A stretch of DNA of 64,000 nt from Gibbsiella quercinecans (GCF_002291425.1 NZ_CP014136.1:4526001-4590000), one strand, 5' to 3'. Counted from the stretch's first letter, positions 1 to 9,399 are shown. The notes: generated from the sequence alone by a model not told the origin. A program made the numbers and translations.

Positions 1-406
1 CACCGTTCTGGCCGAAAACGGCTCCATGTTTAACACCCCGCCGACCTTTGCCTGGTATCTTTCCGGCCTGGTGTTTAAATGGCTGAAAGAGCAAGGCGGG
101 CTGGTGGAAATGGAAAAACGCAACCAGGCCAAGGCCGAACTGCTGTATGGCACCATTGACAGCTCCGATTTCTATCGCAACCAGGTGGCGCCGGCTAACC
201 GTTCCAAAATGAACGTGCCGTTCCAACTGGCCGATGCCGCGCTGGATAAAGTGTTCCTCAGCGAAGCCGAAGCGGCGGGCCTGCAGGCGCTGAAAGGGCA
301 CCGCGTGGTAGGCGGCATGCGCGCCTCCATCTATAACGCCATGCCGCTGGCCGGCGTTCAGGCGCTGACCGACTTTATGGTTGATTTCGAGCGCCGCCAC
401 GGTTAA
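1..406 (+). CDS. serC: Phosphoserine/phosphohydroxythreonine aminotransferase, C-terminal part
   Basis: This is the last 134 codons of SerC, a PLP-dependent aminotransferase used in serine synthesis and in the pyridoxal phosphate pathway. The reading frame is open from base 2, so the gene is cut by the window edge; the full family length is about 362 residues. The visible part carries the family's C-terminal sequence, including the [20 protein letters not shown] start and the [14 protein letters not shown] segment near the end. It is followed on the same strand by aroA, the serC-aroA pairing usual in enterobacteria. The PLP-binding lysine lies outside the window. Confidence 0.97.
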   Translation, partial: TVLAENGSMFNTPPTFAWYLSGLVFKWLKEQGGLVEMEKRNQAKAELLYGTIDSSDFYRNQVAPANRSKMNVPFQLADAALDKVFLSEAEAAGLQALKGHRVVGGMRASIYNAMPLAGVQALTDFMVDFERRHG

Positions 407-457
407 TTGTGTTAGCCCAATCCCCGGTGGGCGGGCTGTTGTTCCTGTATGTTAAAG

Positions 458-489
458 CGGCCCCGGTTTTGCCCGGGGCCGTTTCGTTT
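458..489 (+). terminator. Hairpin with short T-rich tail between serC and aroA
   Basis: A 9-bp perfect GC stem (CGGCCCCGG at 458-466 with CCGGGGCCG at 473-481) encloses a 6-base loop and is followed by TTTCGTTT. The tail is interrupted, so it probably gives partial termination that lowers aroA transcription relative to serC. The aroA start codon is 26 bases after the T-rich stretch. Confidence 0.6.
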
Positions 490-514
490 ATCAGATTTGG
501 AGAGTGTGGTTTAC

Positions 515-1801
515 ATGGCTGATTCCCTGACGTTACAACCGGTTGCTTTGGTCGATGGCACCGTCAACTTACCTGGCTCGAAGAGCGTATCCAACCGGGC
601 GCTGTTGCTATCGGCCTTTGCCGAAGGGACCACGACGCTGACTAACCTGTTGGACAGTGATGACGTGCGCCATATGCTTAATGCGCTGCAGGCGTTGGGG
701 GTGTCTTACCAACTCTCTGACGATCGTACGACCTGTAGCGTGACCGGCGTGGCGGGGCCGTTGCAGGCCAAACAGCCGTTGGAACTGTTCCTGGGCAACG
801 CCGGCACCGCCATGCGCCCGCTGGCAGCGGCCTTGTGCCTGGGGCACGGCGATGTGGTGCTGACGGGGGAACCCCGGATGAAGGAGCGGCCGATTGGCCA
901 CCTGGTGGATGCCCTGCGCCAGGGGGGCGCGGTTATCGATTATCTGGAGCAGAGCGGTTATCCGCCGCTGCGCCTGCGCGGCGGTTTCCGTGGCGGTGAC
1001 GTCAGCGTTGACGGCAGTGTCTCCAGCCAGTTCCTGACGGCGTTGTTGATGACTGCGCCGCTGGCGGAACAAGATACCCACATCCATATCAAAGGCGAGT
1101 TGGTTTCCAAACCCTACATTGATATCACGCTGCACCTGATGGCAACCTTCGGCGTTGCGGTCAGCCACGAGAACTACCGTGTGTTTCATATCCGCGGGCA
1201 GCAAACCTACCGTTCCCCGGGGGAGTATCTGGTGGAAGGCGATGCTTCCTCCGCCTCTTATTTCCTGGCTGCGGGAGCCATTCGGGGCGGCACCGTGCGC
1301 GTTACCGGCATTGGTAAGAACAGCGTGCAGGGCGACACCCAATTTGCTCACGTGCTGGAAAAAATGGGCGCGAAGATCGTTTGGGGCGAGGATTTTATTG
1401 AGTGCACTCACGGTAGCCTAAAAGGCATCGATATGGACATGAACCATATCCCTGACGCAGCAATGACCATTGCCACCACCGCCCTGTTTGCCGAAGGGCC
1501 GACCACTATCCGCAACATTTACAACTGGCGTGTGAAAGAGACCGATCGTCTGGCGGCGATGGCGATCGAACTGCGCAAAGTCGGCGCGGAAGTAGAAGAG
1601 GGCGAGGATTTTATCCGCGTGGTGCCGCCGGCCAAGCTGAGCGCAGCCGAAATCGGTACCTACAACGATCACCGTATGGCGATGTGCTTCTCACTGGTGG
1701 CGCTGTCTGATACGCCAGTGACAATCCTCGATCCGAAATGTACCGCGAAAACCTTCCCAGACTATTTTGAGCAGTTAATCCGTATTAGCCAATTGGCATA
1801 A
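515..1801 (+). CDS. aroA: 5-enolpyruvylshikimate-3-phosphate synthase (EPSP synthase)
   Basis: AroA transfers the enolpyruvyl group of PEP to shikimate 3-phosphate, the sixth step of the shikimate pathway, in the cytoplasm. The 428-residue protein has the family length and its two signature segments: the N-terminal [14 protein letters not shown] with the substrate-binding lysine, and [13 protein letters not shown] further in. The C-terminal DHRMAM motif is also present. The frame is open upstream to 449, but I start at 515 because MADSLTLQP aligns with the E. coli N-terminus and a GGAG sits at 499-502; the upstream codons run through the serC-aroA hairpin. Motifs and length are those of a functional class I enzyme. 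Confidence 0.97.
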   Translation: MADSLTLQPVALVDGTVNLPGSKSVSNRALLLSAFAEGTTTLTNLLDSDDVRHMLNALQALGVSYQLSDDRTTCSVTGVAGPLQAKQPLELFLGNAGTAMRPLAAALCLGHGDVVLTGEPRMKERPIGHLVDALRQGGAVIDYLEQSGYPPLRLRGGFRGGDVSVDGSVSSQFLTALLMTAPLAEQDTHIHIKGELVSKPYIDITLHLMATFGVAVSHENYRVFHIRGQQTYRSPGEYLVEGDASSASYFLAAGAIRGGTVRVTGIGKNSVQGDTQFAHVLEKMGAKIVWGEDFIECTHGSLKGIDMDMNHIPDAAMTIATTALFAEGPTTIRNIYNWRVKETDRLAAMAIELRKVGAEVEEGEDFIRVVPPAKLSAAEIGTYNDHRMAMCFSLVALSDTPVTILDPKCTAKTFPDYFEQLIRISQLA

Positions 1802-1818
1802 TTGCCGCACCTGGTATT

Positions 1819-1860
1819 AACCCCCTGTCGGCCTTTGGCTGGCAGGGGGTTTTGCTTTTT
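1819..1860 (+). terminator. Rho-independent terminator after aroA
   Basis: The stem AACCCCCTG / CAGGGGGTT has an inner GCC-TTT-GGC hairpin and is followed by TTTTGCTTTTT. It closes the serC-aroA unit. Confidence 0.85.
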
Positions 1861-1987
1861 GGCGATACGGGGACATATGTTTCCCTTATAAGTGCTGGGC
1901 CAAAACGATGGCTGCTAAATTAAGCAAGGTAATGGCATATAACGATATTTATCATTTTATGTTTATCAGTTTTAACTGTACCGATAT

Positions 1988-2015
1988 GCACTGTTTTTGT
2001 GCCCGTTGATGGTGC
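1988..2015. promoter_or_regulatory. Two overlapping NtrC-like sites upstream of gabP
   Basis: The pattern GCAC-N7-GTGC, which is the half-site and spacing of NtrC boxes, occurs at 1988-2002. An imperfect second copy (GCCC-N7-GTGC) follows at 2001-2015. They lie about 150 bases upstream of the likely start point of the sigma-54 promoter at 2135, a normal enhancer distance. Binding is inferred from pattern only. Confidence 0.5.
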
Positions 2016-2077
2016 ATGGCTGCGGTATGGCGCATTTTACGCCCCAGCCAGGCTGGATAAAAAACAAACGCCTTACA

Positions 2078-2090
2078 AATCATCTTGTTG
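2078..2090. promoter_or_regulatory. IHF-like site between NtrC-like sites and sigma-54 promoter
   Basis: AATCATCTTGTTG matches the IHF consensus WATCAANNNNTTR at all but one defined position and is preceded by an A-rich run at about 2059-2067, as is common at IHF sites. Its placement between enhancer and promoter fits the DNA-bending role of IHF at sigma-54 promoters. This is an inference from sequence. Confidence 0.45.
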
Positions 2091-2134
2091 TTATCACTGA
2101 AACCTGCAACCCCACGTGCACCGGCCGTTTTTTG

Positions 2135-2150
2135 TGGCATGGAATTTGCT
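2135..2150 (+). promoter_or_regulatory. Sigma-54 promoter for gabP
   Basis: TGGCATGGAATTTGCT carries the GG and GC dinucleotides separated by 10 bases and matches the -24/-12 consensus (TGGCAC-N5-TTGCW) with one change, C to T. Transcription would start near 2161, about 45 bases before the gabP start codon. The rest of the 343-base gap from 1861 to 2203 is AT-rich and holds no convincing gene. Confidence 0.65.
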
Positions 2151-2203
2151 CTGTTTATCTTATGGCGGCTTTATTAATGAGTGAAAAACATAAGCCGGAG
2201 TAA

Positions 2204-3631
2204 ATGATGTCAGAGCGGGATGGGGTACTAATGAGTAATAGCGTTAATGGGAATCACCTCCAGCAAGGACTGAAACCACGGCATGTTACGATGCTGTCAA
2301 TCGCCGGGGTTATTGGAGCAGGGCTGTTTGTCGGCTCATCACATGCTATCGCTGAAGCCGGGCCGGCGGTGTTGCTGGCTTATGCGGCGGCGGGGGCTTT
2401 GGTTGTGCTGGTTATGCGTATGCTGGCGGAAATGGCGATTGCCTCACCGGATACCGGATCGTTTTCAACCTACGCCGAAAAAGCGATCGGTCGCTGGGCC
2501 GGCTTTACCATCGGCTGGTTGTACTGGTGGTTTTGGGTGTTGGTTATTCCACTGGAAGCGAACGCGGCGGCGACGATTTTGCACGCTTGGTTTCCCGGCA
2601 TCGCTATCTGGGTATTTACTTTGGTGATAACGCTGTTGCTCACCGCCACCAACCTGTTCAGCGTGAAAAACTACGGTGAGTTTGAGTTCTGGTTCGCCTT
2701 GCTGAAGGTGGCGGCCATCGTCGGTTTTATCGCGCTCGGGCTGCTGGCGATTTTTGGTCTACTGCCAGGTAGCAGCGTGAGCGGCATCTCTCACCTCTAT
2801 GATACCCATGGTTTTATGCCCAACGGCTTTGGCGCCGTGCTGGCGGCGATACTGACCACGATGTTTTCCTTTATGGGGACGGAAATTGTGACTATCGCTG
2901 CGGCCGAATCGAAAAACCCGGGGCGGGAAATAACTAAGGCCACCAACTCGGTGATCTGGCGTATTGGCCTGTTCTATCTGCTTTCCATTTTCATCGTGCT
3001 GGCTCTGGTTCCCTGGAATGACAGCAGTCTGCCAAGCGTTGGCTCTTATCAAACGGTGCTTGAGCGAATGGGTATCCCCCATGCGAAACTGATTGTGGAT
3101 ATTGTGGTGTTGGTAGCCGTGACCAGTTGCCTGAACTCCGCACTTTATACCTCGTCGCGCATGCTGTTTTCCCTTGGCGCCCGCGGCGATGCGCCGGCCG
3201 TGTGCAAGCGCACTAACCGCGCGGGCACACCGTACTGTGCAGTATTGATGTCGACTATCGCGGCGTTTCTGGCCGTCTTCGCCAACTACATTGCGCCAGC
3301 CGAGGTGTTCAGCTTCCTGCTGGCCAGCTCGGGGGCAATTGCGTTACTGGTTTACCTGGTGATTTCCATCGCGCACCTGCGCATGCGCCGCCAGCGGGAA
3401 GCACAGGGCGAGGCCATTACCTTTAAAATGTGGTTGTTCCCGGGGCTGACCTATCTGGTGATCGCATTTATCGTGGCGGTATTGGCGATCATGTTCATCA
3501 TGCCGGCGCATCGGATGGAGATCGTGGCGACCGGCGTGCTTAGCCTGGGCGTGATTGCTGTCGGTATCGTGGTCCAGGGCAGGAAAAAGAGCGCCAGCCG
3601 GCGGCGTGATGTGCTGATGGACAGTTATTGA
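2204..3631 (+). CDS. gabP: GABA permease (APC-family amino acid transporter)
   Basis: This inner-membrane secondary transporter closely resembles GabP, which imports 4-aminobutyrate with protons. The APC-family start after a short hydrophilic N-terminus (SIAGVIGAGLFVGSS), about 12 hydrophobic segments over 475 residues and the stretch MLAEMAIASPDTGSFSTYA are typical. The start is uncertain: tandem ATGs at 2204 and 2207 share a GGAG at 2197-2200, while a third in-frame ATG at 2231 also has a G-rich sequence before it. No gabD, gabT or regulator is adjacent, so it is a stand-alone transport gene occupying the place of ycaL. The upstream sigma-54 promoter suggests control by nitrogen limitation. 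A paralogous amino-acid permease with other substrates remains possible. Confidence 0.85.
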   Translation: MMSERDGVLMSNSVNGNHLQQGLKPRHVTMLSIAGVIGAGLFVGSSHAIAEAGPAVLLAYAAAGALVVLVMRMLAEMAIASPDTGSFSTYAEKAIGRWAGFTIGWLYWWFWVLVIPLEANAAATILHAWFPGIAIWVFTLVITLLLTATNLFSVKNYGEFEFWFALLKVAAIVGFIALGLLAIFGLLPGSSVSGISHLYDTHGFMPNGFGAVLAAILTTMFSFMGTEIVTIAAAESKNPGREITKATNSVIWRIGLFYLLSIFIVLALVPWNDSSLPSVGSYQTVLERMGIPHAKLIVDIVVLVAVTSCLNSALYTSSRMLFSLGARGDAPAVCKRTNRAGTPYCAVLMSTIAAFLAVFANYIAPAEVFSFLLASSGAIALLVYLVISIAHLRMRRQREAQGEAITFKMWLFPGLTYLVIAFIVAVLAIMFIMPAHRMEIVATGVLSLGVIAVGIVVQGRKKSASRRRDVLMDSY

Positions 3632-3667
3632 GCGCGGCGCAGCGGGCAATCGCTATCTTTGCGTTAA

Positions 3668-3696
3668 ACAGGCCGCCTCGTGCGGCCTGTGCTTTT
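3668..3696 (+). terminator. Rho-independent terminator after gabP
   Basis: A 9-bp perfect stem (ACAGGCCGC / GCGGCCTGT) with a 5-base loop is followed by GCTTTT. Confidence 0.8.
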
Positions 3697-3764
3697 GGTG
3701 GCGCCTTTGCCGCCGTGCGTTAATGCGCGCCAGCGCTTATTTTTAATAACCAGACGGTTCCAGG

Positions 3765-3794
3765 GTAACAGTTCCCGTTATGGCTAGGTATAAT
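3765..3794 (+). promoter_or_regulatory. Candidate sigma-70 promoter for cmk
   Basis: A perfect TATAAT at 3789-3794 is preceded at 18 bases by GTAACA (4 of 6 matches to the -35 consensus). Transcription would start around 3801, giving a leader of about 80 bases before cmk. Confidence 0.5.
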
Positions 3795-3879
3795 ATGCCC
3801 CGAACCTGCCCGACAATGGCGCAGGCCAGCAGGGGAGCCGCCAGGCCCCTTGCACGGTTTTTACCTGAAGGAGAAGAAA

Positions 3880-4569
3880 ATGACGGCTATAGCCCCGGTG
3901 ATAACCGTTGATGGGCCAAGTGGTGCAGGCAAGGGCACGCTGTGCAAAGCGTTGGCCGAGTCCCTTGGTTGGCGTTTGCTGGATTCCGGCGCGATTTATC
4001 GCGTGTTGGCGCTGGCCGCTTTGCACCACCAGGTCGATATCGCTTCAGAAGAAGCGCTGGTGCCGTTGGCAGCACATCTTGACGTCCGTTTTATTGCCCA
4101 GGACGGCAGGCTACAGGTCATTTTAGAAGGTGAGGACGTCAGTAATGAGATCCGCACTGAAACCGTTGGCAACACGGCATCGCAGGCCGCTGCTTTCCCA
4201 CGCGTGCGTGAAGCGCTGCTGCGCCGCCAGCGCGCGTTCCGCGAAGCGCCCGGCCTGATTGCCGATGGCCGCGATATGGGCACGGTGGTGTTCCCGGACG
4301 CGCCGGTGAAAATTTTCCTTGACGCCAGCGCGGAAGAACGTGCGCAGCGGCGCATGCTGCAGTTGCAAGAAAAAGGCTTTAATGTTAACTTCGAACGTCT
4401 TTTAGCCGAGATAAAGGAACGGGATACTCGCGACCGCAACAGGCCTGTCGCACCTCTGGTGCCAGCCCCTGAAGCGCTTATACTGGATTCAACCAGTATG
4501 TCGATCGACGAGGTCATCCAACGTGCGTTGGTACATGCGCAAACCATTTTGGCGTTGCCGCAGCAATAG
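3880..4569 (+). CDS. cmk: Cytidylate kinase
   Basis: Cmk phosphorylates CMP and dCMP to the diphosphates with ATP, a salvage step in pyrimidine nucleotide metabolism. The 229-residue product begins with [20 protein letters not shown], containing the P-loop GPSGAGKGT, and includes the [13 protein letters not shown] segment of the NMP-binding region. An upstream in-frame ATG at 3850 is rejected because AAGGAG at 3870-3875 is correctly spaced for 3880 and the family N-terminus begins there. It lies directly upstream of rpsA, the conserved cmk-rpsA arrangement. Confidence 0.97.
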   Translation: MTAIAPVITVDGPSGAGKGTLCKALAESLGWRLLDSGAIYRVLALAALHHQVDIASEEALVPLAAHLDVRFIAQDGRLQVILEGEDVSNEIRTETVGNTASQAAAFPRVREALLRRQRAFREAPGLIADGRDMGTVVFPDAPVKIFLDASAEERAQRRMLQLQEKGFNVNFERLLAEIKERDTRDRNRPVAPLVPAPEALILDSTSMSIDEVIQRALVHAQTILALPQQ

Positions 4570-4639
4570 CTCGGCGGCGTAATTTGGTTTTGTTAGCGTA
4601 TTGTCATAGCACTATTCTGATATATTGGGTAAAATTTAC

Positions 4640-4745
4640 CGCTATTAGTAACCTTGCCGGCATGGAGCAAAGGCAGGGATGTGAAACAACCCCATTCGGC
4701 ATGAAGCTAAATGGACGTTAAACTAAAGAACCCTGAAGATTAAAC
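4640..4745 (+). promoter_or_regulatory. rpsA leader with degenerate Shine-Dalgarno
   Basis: The rpsA start codon is preceded only by GAAG (4735-4738) and an A-rich stretch, with no proper AGGAGG. The same degenerate GAAGATTAAAC context precedes E. coli rpsA, where leader folding and S1 autorepression set translation. I infer the same control here. I could not assign the promoter with confidence; a TATATT and a TAAAAT occur at 4621-4635. Confidence 0.5.
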
Positions 4746-6419
4746 ATGACTGAATCTTTCGCTCAACTCTTTGAAGAATCCTTAAAAGAAATCGAAACCC
4801 GCCCGGGTTCCATCGTTCGTGGCGTTGTTGTTGCTATCGATAAAGACGTAGTACTGGTTGATGCCGGTCTGAAATCTGAATCCGCCATTCCGGCAGAGCA
4901 ATTCAAAAATGCCCAGGGCGAACTGGAAATCCAGGTTGGCGACGAAGTTGACGTTGCTCTGGACGCTGTTGAAGACGGCTTCGGTGAAACTCTGCTGTCC
5001 CGTGAAAAAGCTAAGCGTCACGAAGCTTGGATCACGCTGGAAAAAGCATACGAAGACGCTGAGACTGTTGTCGGTGTGATCAACGGCAAAGTGAAGGGTG
5101 GCTTCACTGTCGAGCTGAACGGCATCCGTGCGTTCCTGCCAGGTTCCCTGGTTGACGTGCGCCCAGTACGCGACACCCTGCATCTGGAAGGCAAAGAGCT
5201 TGAGTTCAAAGTCATCAAGCTGGATCAGAAACGCAACAACGTTGTTGTTTCTCGCCGTGCCGTCATCGAATCCGAAAACAGCGCAGAGCGCGATCAACTG
5301 CTGGAAAACCTGCAGGAAGGCATGGAAGTTAAAGGTATCGTTAAGAACCTCACTGACTACGGTGCATTCGTTGATCTGGGCGGCGTAGATGGCCTGCTGC
5401 ACATCACTGATATGGCTTGGAAACGCGTTAAGCACCCAAGCGAAATCGTCAATGTTGGTGATGAAATCACTGTTAAAGTTCTGAAGTTCGACCGCGAACG
5501 TACGCGTGTTTCCCTGGGCCTGAAACAACTGGGCGAAGATCCATGGGTTGCTATCGCGAAACGTTACCCAGAAGGCACCAAGCTGACTGGCCGCGTGACC
5601 AACCTGACTGATTACGGCTGCTTCGTAGAAATCGAAGAAGGCGTTGAAGGTCTGGTACACGTTTCCGAAATGGATTGGACCAACAAAAACATCCATCCGT
5701 CCAAAGTGGTTAACGTGGGCGACGTTGTGGAAGTTATGGTTCTGGACATCGACGAAGAACGTCGTCGTATCTCCCTGGGCCTGAAACAATGCAAATCCAA
5801 CCCATGGCAGCAATTTGCTGAAACCCACAACAAGGGCGACCGCGTTGAAGGTAAAATCAAGTCTATCACTGACTTCGGTATCTTCATCGGCCTGGACGGC
5901 GGCATCGACGGCCTGGTTCACCTGTCTGACATCTCCTGGAACGTTGCAGGCGAAGAAGCAGTTCGTGAATACAAGAAAGGCGACGAAATCGCAGCGGTTG
6001 TTCTGCAGGTTGACGCAGAGCGCGAACGTATCTCTCTGGGCGTGAAACAACTGGCTGAAGACCCGTTCAATAACTACCTGTCTCTGAACAAGAAAGGTTC
6101 TATTGTTACTGGTAAAGTCACCGCTGTTGACGCTAAAGGTGCTACAGTTGAATTGGCAGGCGGCGTAGAAGGTTACCTGCGTGCATCTGAAGCCTCTCGC
6201 GACCGCATTGAAGACGCAACTCTGGTTCTGAGCGTTGGTGATGACGTTGAAGCTAAATTCACCGGTGTTGATCGTAAGAACCGCGTTGTAAGCCTGTCCG
6301 TACGTGCTAAGGACGAAGCTGACGAGAAAGACGCTATCGCGACTGTTAACAACAAACAGGAAGACGGTAACTTCTCTAACGCTATGGCTGAAGCTTTCAA
6401 AGCGGCTAAAGGCGAGTAA
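4746..6419 (+). CDS. rpsA: 30S ribosomal protein S1
   Basis: S1 binds mRNA on the small ribosomal subunit and is needed to initiate translation of structured or weak-Shine-Dalgarno messages. The 557-residue length equals that of E. coli S1. Six consecutive S1/OB-fold repeats can be followed, with recurring elements such as [21 protein letters not shown] and [20 protein letters not shown]; the first two bind the ribosome and the last four RNA. Codon choice is strongly biased towards highly expressed codons compared with neighbours. A 422-codon antisense open frame is a by-product of that bias and is not a gene. Confidence 0.98.
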   Translation: MTESFAQLFEESLKEIETRPGSIVRGVVVAIDKDVVLVDAGLKSESAIPAEQFKNAQGELEIQVGDEVDVALDAVEDGFGETLLSREKAKRHEAWITLEKAYEDAETVVGVINGKVKGGFTVELNGIRAFLPGSLVDVRPVRDTLHLEGKELEFKVIKLDQKRNNVVVSRRAVIESENSAERDQLLENLQEGMEVKGIVKNLTDYGAFVDLGGVDGLLHITDMAWKRVKHPSEIVNVGDEITVKVLKFDRERTRVSLGLKQLGEDPWVAIAKRYPEGTKLTGRVTNLTDYGCFVEIEEGVEGLVHVSEMDWTNKNIHPSKVVNVGDVVEVMVLDIDEERRRISLGLKQCKSNPWQQFAETHNKGDRVEGKIKSITDFGIFIGLDGGIDGLVHLSDISWNVAGEEAVREYKKGDEIAAVVLQVDAERERISLGVKQLAEDPFNNYLSLNKKGSIVTGKVTAVDAKGATVELAGGVEGYLRASEASRDRIEDATLVLSVGDDVEAKFTGVDRKNRVVSLSVRAKDEADEKDAIATVNNKQEDGNFSNAMAEAFKAAKGE

Positions 6420-6425
6420 TGACGG

Positions 6426-6446
6426 GGGGCGGTTTCTGGCCGCCCC
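6426..6446 (+). other. GC hairpin between rpsA and ihfB
   Basis: GGGGCGG (6426-6432) pairs with CCGCCCC (6440-6446) across a 7-base loop just after the rpsA stop. No T-run follows, so it is more likely an RNA 3'-end protection or partial attenuation element that uncouples ihfB from the very high rpsA expression. Confidence 0.5.
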
Positions 6447-6481
6447 GATACGGTAGTTTAGCTGAAAAGCTTGGAGGAACT

Positions 6482-6766
6482 ATGACCAAGTCTGAACTTA
6501 TTGAAAGACTGGCTGGCCAGCAATCTCATATTCCGGCTAAGGCCGTTGAGGATGCCGTGAAGGAAATGCTTGAGCACATGGCTGCAACGTTAGCCGAGGG
6601 TGAACGCATCGAAATCCGCGGATTCGGCAGTTTTTCTCTTCACTACCGTGCTCCGCGCGTTGGGCGTAACCCGAAAACCGGTGACAAGGTTGAGTTGGAC
6701 GGTAAATACGTGCCTCACTTCAAACCGGGTAAAGAGTTGCGTGACCGTGCCAATATCTATGGTTAA
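6482..6766 (+). CDS. ihfB: Integration host factor subunit beta
   Basis: IhfB pairs with IhfA to form the sequence-specific DNA-bending heterodimer used in replication, recombination and sigma-54 transcription. The 94-residue product has the DNABII fold, with the beta-ribbon arm [10 protein letters not shown] that inserts proline 64 into the minor groove. The start at 6482 is set by GGAGG at 6473-6477; the longer open frame beginning at 6419 lacks a site and would add non-homologous residues. It lies downstream of rpsA, as in other enterobacteria. A candidate IHF site is visible in this window upstream of gabP. Confidence 0.97.
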   Translation: MTKSELIERLAGQQSHIPAKAVEDAVKEMLEHMAATLAEGERIEIRGFGSFSLHYRAPRVGRNPKTGDKVELDGKYVPHFKPGKELRDRANIYG

Positions 6767-6796
6767 TCCATAGAGTTGTTGCTTGTAACGAATACA

Positions 6797-6830
6797 AAAC
6801 GGTGCCTGATGGCGCCGTTTTTCTTTTTTT
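6797..6830 (+). terminator. Rho-independent terminator after ihfB
   Basis: The stem AAAACGGTGCC / GGCGCCGTTTT (one G-U pair) with a TGAT loop is followed by a long T-rich run, TTCTTTTTTT. Confidence 0.9.
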
Positions 6831-7039
6831 AATTCCCCCGCAGTTATTATTTCCACGGTGATTGCGCTGCATTGAGACGCGCAGCCAACGCTGCCCAAGT
6901 GTCGCCGTTGCAAACCTACCTTCCACTCACATGTTCTTTTTTGTGCGAAAACGCGCAGTGCGGTTGCCCCGTTTCATTGCTTGCTGCAAACCTCTGCGCT
7001 CCGCATTCAGCGTTTGCCATTTGTGGCTGGTTAGCATTC

Positions 7040-9364
7040 ATGCCTGGCGCTATATCTGTGTGCGAACACCAGAACACGCCAGGGAGACGGCATATCAAAA
7101 CCTCGGTCGATATCGCAGCCATCGGGGTGGCTGCCGGCACATTTCCATTATTGCTGCTACCGCAGCTTCCTCCCTGGCCATGGCTAATGATTATTGCCGC
7201 TATCGCGCTGCTGTTGTGGCGGCAAACGCGGAACTCCGTCTGCCAGGCAATGTGCTGGCTGTTATGCGGTTTCTTAGTGGCGAGCGGTAGCGCCCGCGTA
7301 TTGGTGGGGCAGATCACCGCACTAATTGGCGCACCGCAAAATATTATCGCCACGGTAAGTAGTATCCGCCTGCAGGATGAAGCGCCTGGCCGGGTGATTT
7401 TTCGTATCGAACAGGTTGATGGGCGTTGGCTGTTGCCGGCGCTTTACTTCAGTGCCGGCTGGCAGCAGGAGATCCCCTGTGCAGGCCAACGCTGGCGGTT
7501 GCAGGTTCGTTTGCGCCCGGTACACGCCATTCTCAATCAGGGTGGGTTTGACAGCCAGCGTTGGGCACTGGCGCAGCGGCAACCACTTACCGGGCGGATA
7601 ACCCAGGCGGCGCTGCTGGATCCCCGTTGTAACCTGCGCCAGCGCATTATCCATCATGCGGAACAGAATATTCCCGCCGTGAATTATAAATCGGTGTTGC
7701 TGGCGCTGGCCTTTGGCGAGCGAACGTCGCTGGAGAAGGCGTTGCGTACGCTAATGCTGAAAACCGGCATTGCCCACCTGATGGCGATTTCCGGGCTGCA
7801 TGTGGCGATGGCGGCGATCCTGGTTTGGTTATTACTGCGCGGCGTGCAGTTTTTTTTTCCACCCTATTGGATTGGCTACCGCTTCCCGTTAGTCGTGAGC
7901 TGGTTTTTCACTGTGATTTATGTCTGGTTGGCCGGCGGCCAGCCGCCTGCAGTGCGCACCGGGGTGGCACTGACCCTGTGGATGTTGTTGCGCATTGGCG
8001 GCGTGCAGTGTTCCTCGTGGCAGGTTTGGCTATGGTGCGTCAGTTTAATCCTGTTGTGCGATCCGTTGGCCGTGCTGTCAGACAGCTTTTGGCTATCCGT
8101 TATGGCGGTAGCCTCATTGATCTTCTGGTTTGACTGGGTGCCGCTAAGCGAGCGTGTACGCACCACCTGGTTTTGGGCGCCGGTACGCTGGCTGCACCTG
8201 CAGTTAGGTATTACGTTACTGCTGGTTCCCATGCAAGCCGGGTTGTTTCTGGGGATGACGCTAACCTCGTTGCCGGCCAACCTGTGGGCTGTGCCGCTGG
8301 TTTCCTTTTTGACCGTACCGTTGATTTTGCTGGCTATTGTTTTGGGCGCACTCCCCACCGTCAGCGCTGCACTGTGGTGGCTGGCCGATCAAACGCTGCT
8401 GTGGGTGTTTATCCCGCTAGGCTATTTGCAGCGGGGCTGGGTTGAGCTTGGCGCCTCATCTTTGCTTATCAGTCTGGCGGGGTGGTTGCTGGTGGTCTGT
8501 TGGCGTTTCAACGGCTGGTGGCATTATGCCGGCGGGATCGCGGCCTTGGCCCTGTGCGGCTTCTTGTGGCGTGAACGCCCCGATCCCTACCGTTGGCGTG
8601 TGGATATGCTGGATGTTGGGCACGGCCTGGCCGTCGTGATTTCCGCCCAGGGGAAAGCGGTGGTGTTTGATAGCGGCGGGCAGTGGCAGAGCGGCAATGC
8701 GGCGGAGCGCTATATTCTGCCGTTTCTCACTTGGCGTAGCCTGGCTGTTGAGCAGATCATCATCAGCCACAATCATCTCGATCATACCGGCGGGCTGGCA
8801 ACGTTGCGGCAGGCATTCCCACAGGCCAGCGTGCGCAGCCCACAACTCGGCGCTGGCCATCTGCCCTGCATGGTCGGTGTGCACTGGCAATGGCAAACTC
8901 TAGATTTTCGCGTTTTAGGGCCTGGCAAGCTGGTGGCCGATGCGGGTAACAACGACTCCTGTATCGTCCGGGTGAGTGATGGGCAATACAGCGTTTTGCT
9001 GACGGGCGATGTCGAGCTGAAAGGGGAGGCGCTGCTATTACAACAGCAGCGGCATTTATTGCCGGCAACGGTGCTGCAGGTGCCGCACCATGGCAGCAAA
9101 ACCTCGTCTTCTTCGCCGTTTATTCGCGCAGTGGCGCCCAAAGCCGCGTTGGCTTCGGCTTCGCGCTATAACAGATGGCGTTTCCCTGCAGAGAAAATTG
9201 TTACCAGATATGTGGGCTATCAGGCGGATTGGCATGATACAGCCCGCTCTGGGCAACTGAGCGTCTTTTTCTTCGACAAAGATTGGCAGATTCAAGGCTT
9301 TCGCGAGCAATTAGTGCCCCGTTGGTATCATCGGTGGTTTGGTGTTATGGAGGATAATGAGTAA
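7040..9364 (+). CDS. ycaI: ComEC/Rec2-family competence channel protein (YcaI)
   Basis: This is a polytopic inner-membrane protein of the ComEC/Rec2 family, the channel that carries single-stranded DNA across the membrane in competent bacteria; its role in enterobacteria is poorly defined. It has an N-terminal membrane pair and OB-like domain, the central Competence domain (around MAISGLHVAMAA and the following helices) and a C-terminal metallo-beta-lactamase-like domain with ISHNHLDHTGG (metal ligands near residues 577-582) and PHHGSKTSSSS. The start is uncertain: homology begins around base 7096, where no ATG, GTG or TTG in frame aligns with E. coli. I chose ATG 7040 (774 residues); GTG 7058 is an alternative. 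sxy, a regulator of competence genes, is also in this window. Confidence 0.85.
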   Translation: MPGAISVCEHQNTPGRRHIKTSVDIAAIGVAAGTFPLLLLPQLPPWPWLMIIAAIALLLWRQTRNSVCQAMCWLLCGFLVASGSARVLVGQITALIGAPQNIIATVSSIRLQDEAPGRVIFRIEQVDGRWLLPALYFSAGWQQEIPCAGQRWRLQVRLRPVHAILNQGGFDSQRWALAQRQPLTGRITQAALLDPRCNLRQRIIHHAEQNIPAVNYKSVLLALAFGERTSLEKALRTLMLKTGIAHLMAISGLHVAMAAILVWLLLRGVQFFFPPYWIGYRFPLVVSWFFTVIYVWLAGGQPPAVRTGVALTLWMLLRIGGVQCSSWQVWLWCVSLILLCDPLAVLSDSFWLSVMAVASLIFWFDWVPLSERVRTTWFWAPVRWLHLQLGITLLLVPMQAGLFLGMTLTSLPANLWAVPLVSFLTVPLILLAIVLGALPTVSAALWWLADQTLLWVFIPLGYLQRGWVELGASSLLISLAGWLLVVCWRFNGWWHYAGGIAALALCGFLWRERPDPYRWRVDMLDVGHGLAVVISAQGKAVVFDSGGQWQSGNAAERYILPFLTWRSLAVEQIIISHNHLDHTGGLATLRQAFPQASVRSPQLGAGHLPCMVGVHWQWQTLDFRVLGPGKLVADAGNNDSCIVRVSDGQYSVLLTGDVELKGEALLLQQQRHLLPATVLQVPHHGSKTSSSSPFIRAVAPKAALASASRYNRWRFPAEKIVTRYVGYQADWHDTARSGQLSVFFFDKDWQIQGFREQLVPRWYHRWFGVMEDNE

Positions 9365-9399
9365 AATGAGCCGCTATTTCTTCCAATGCTGGTATTTGC

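Noticed and set aside
1997..2203. 68-codon open frame upstream of gabP
   Set aside because: It overlaps the sigma-54 promoter region, has no ribosome site and no recognisable sequence.
4782..6050. 422-codon open frame antisense to rpsA
   Set aside because: It arises from the strong codon bias of rpsA on the opposite strand; the peptide is Phe- and Asn-rich without recognisable motifs and lacks a ribosome site.
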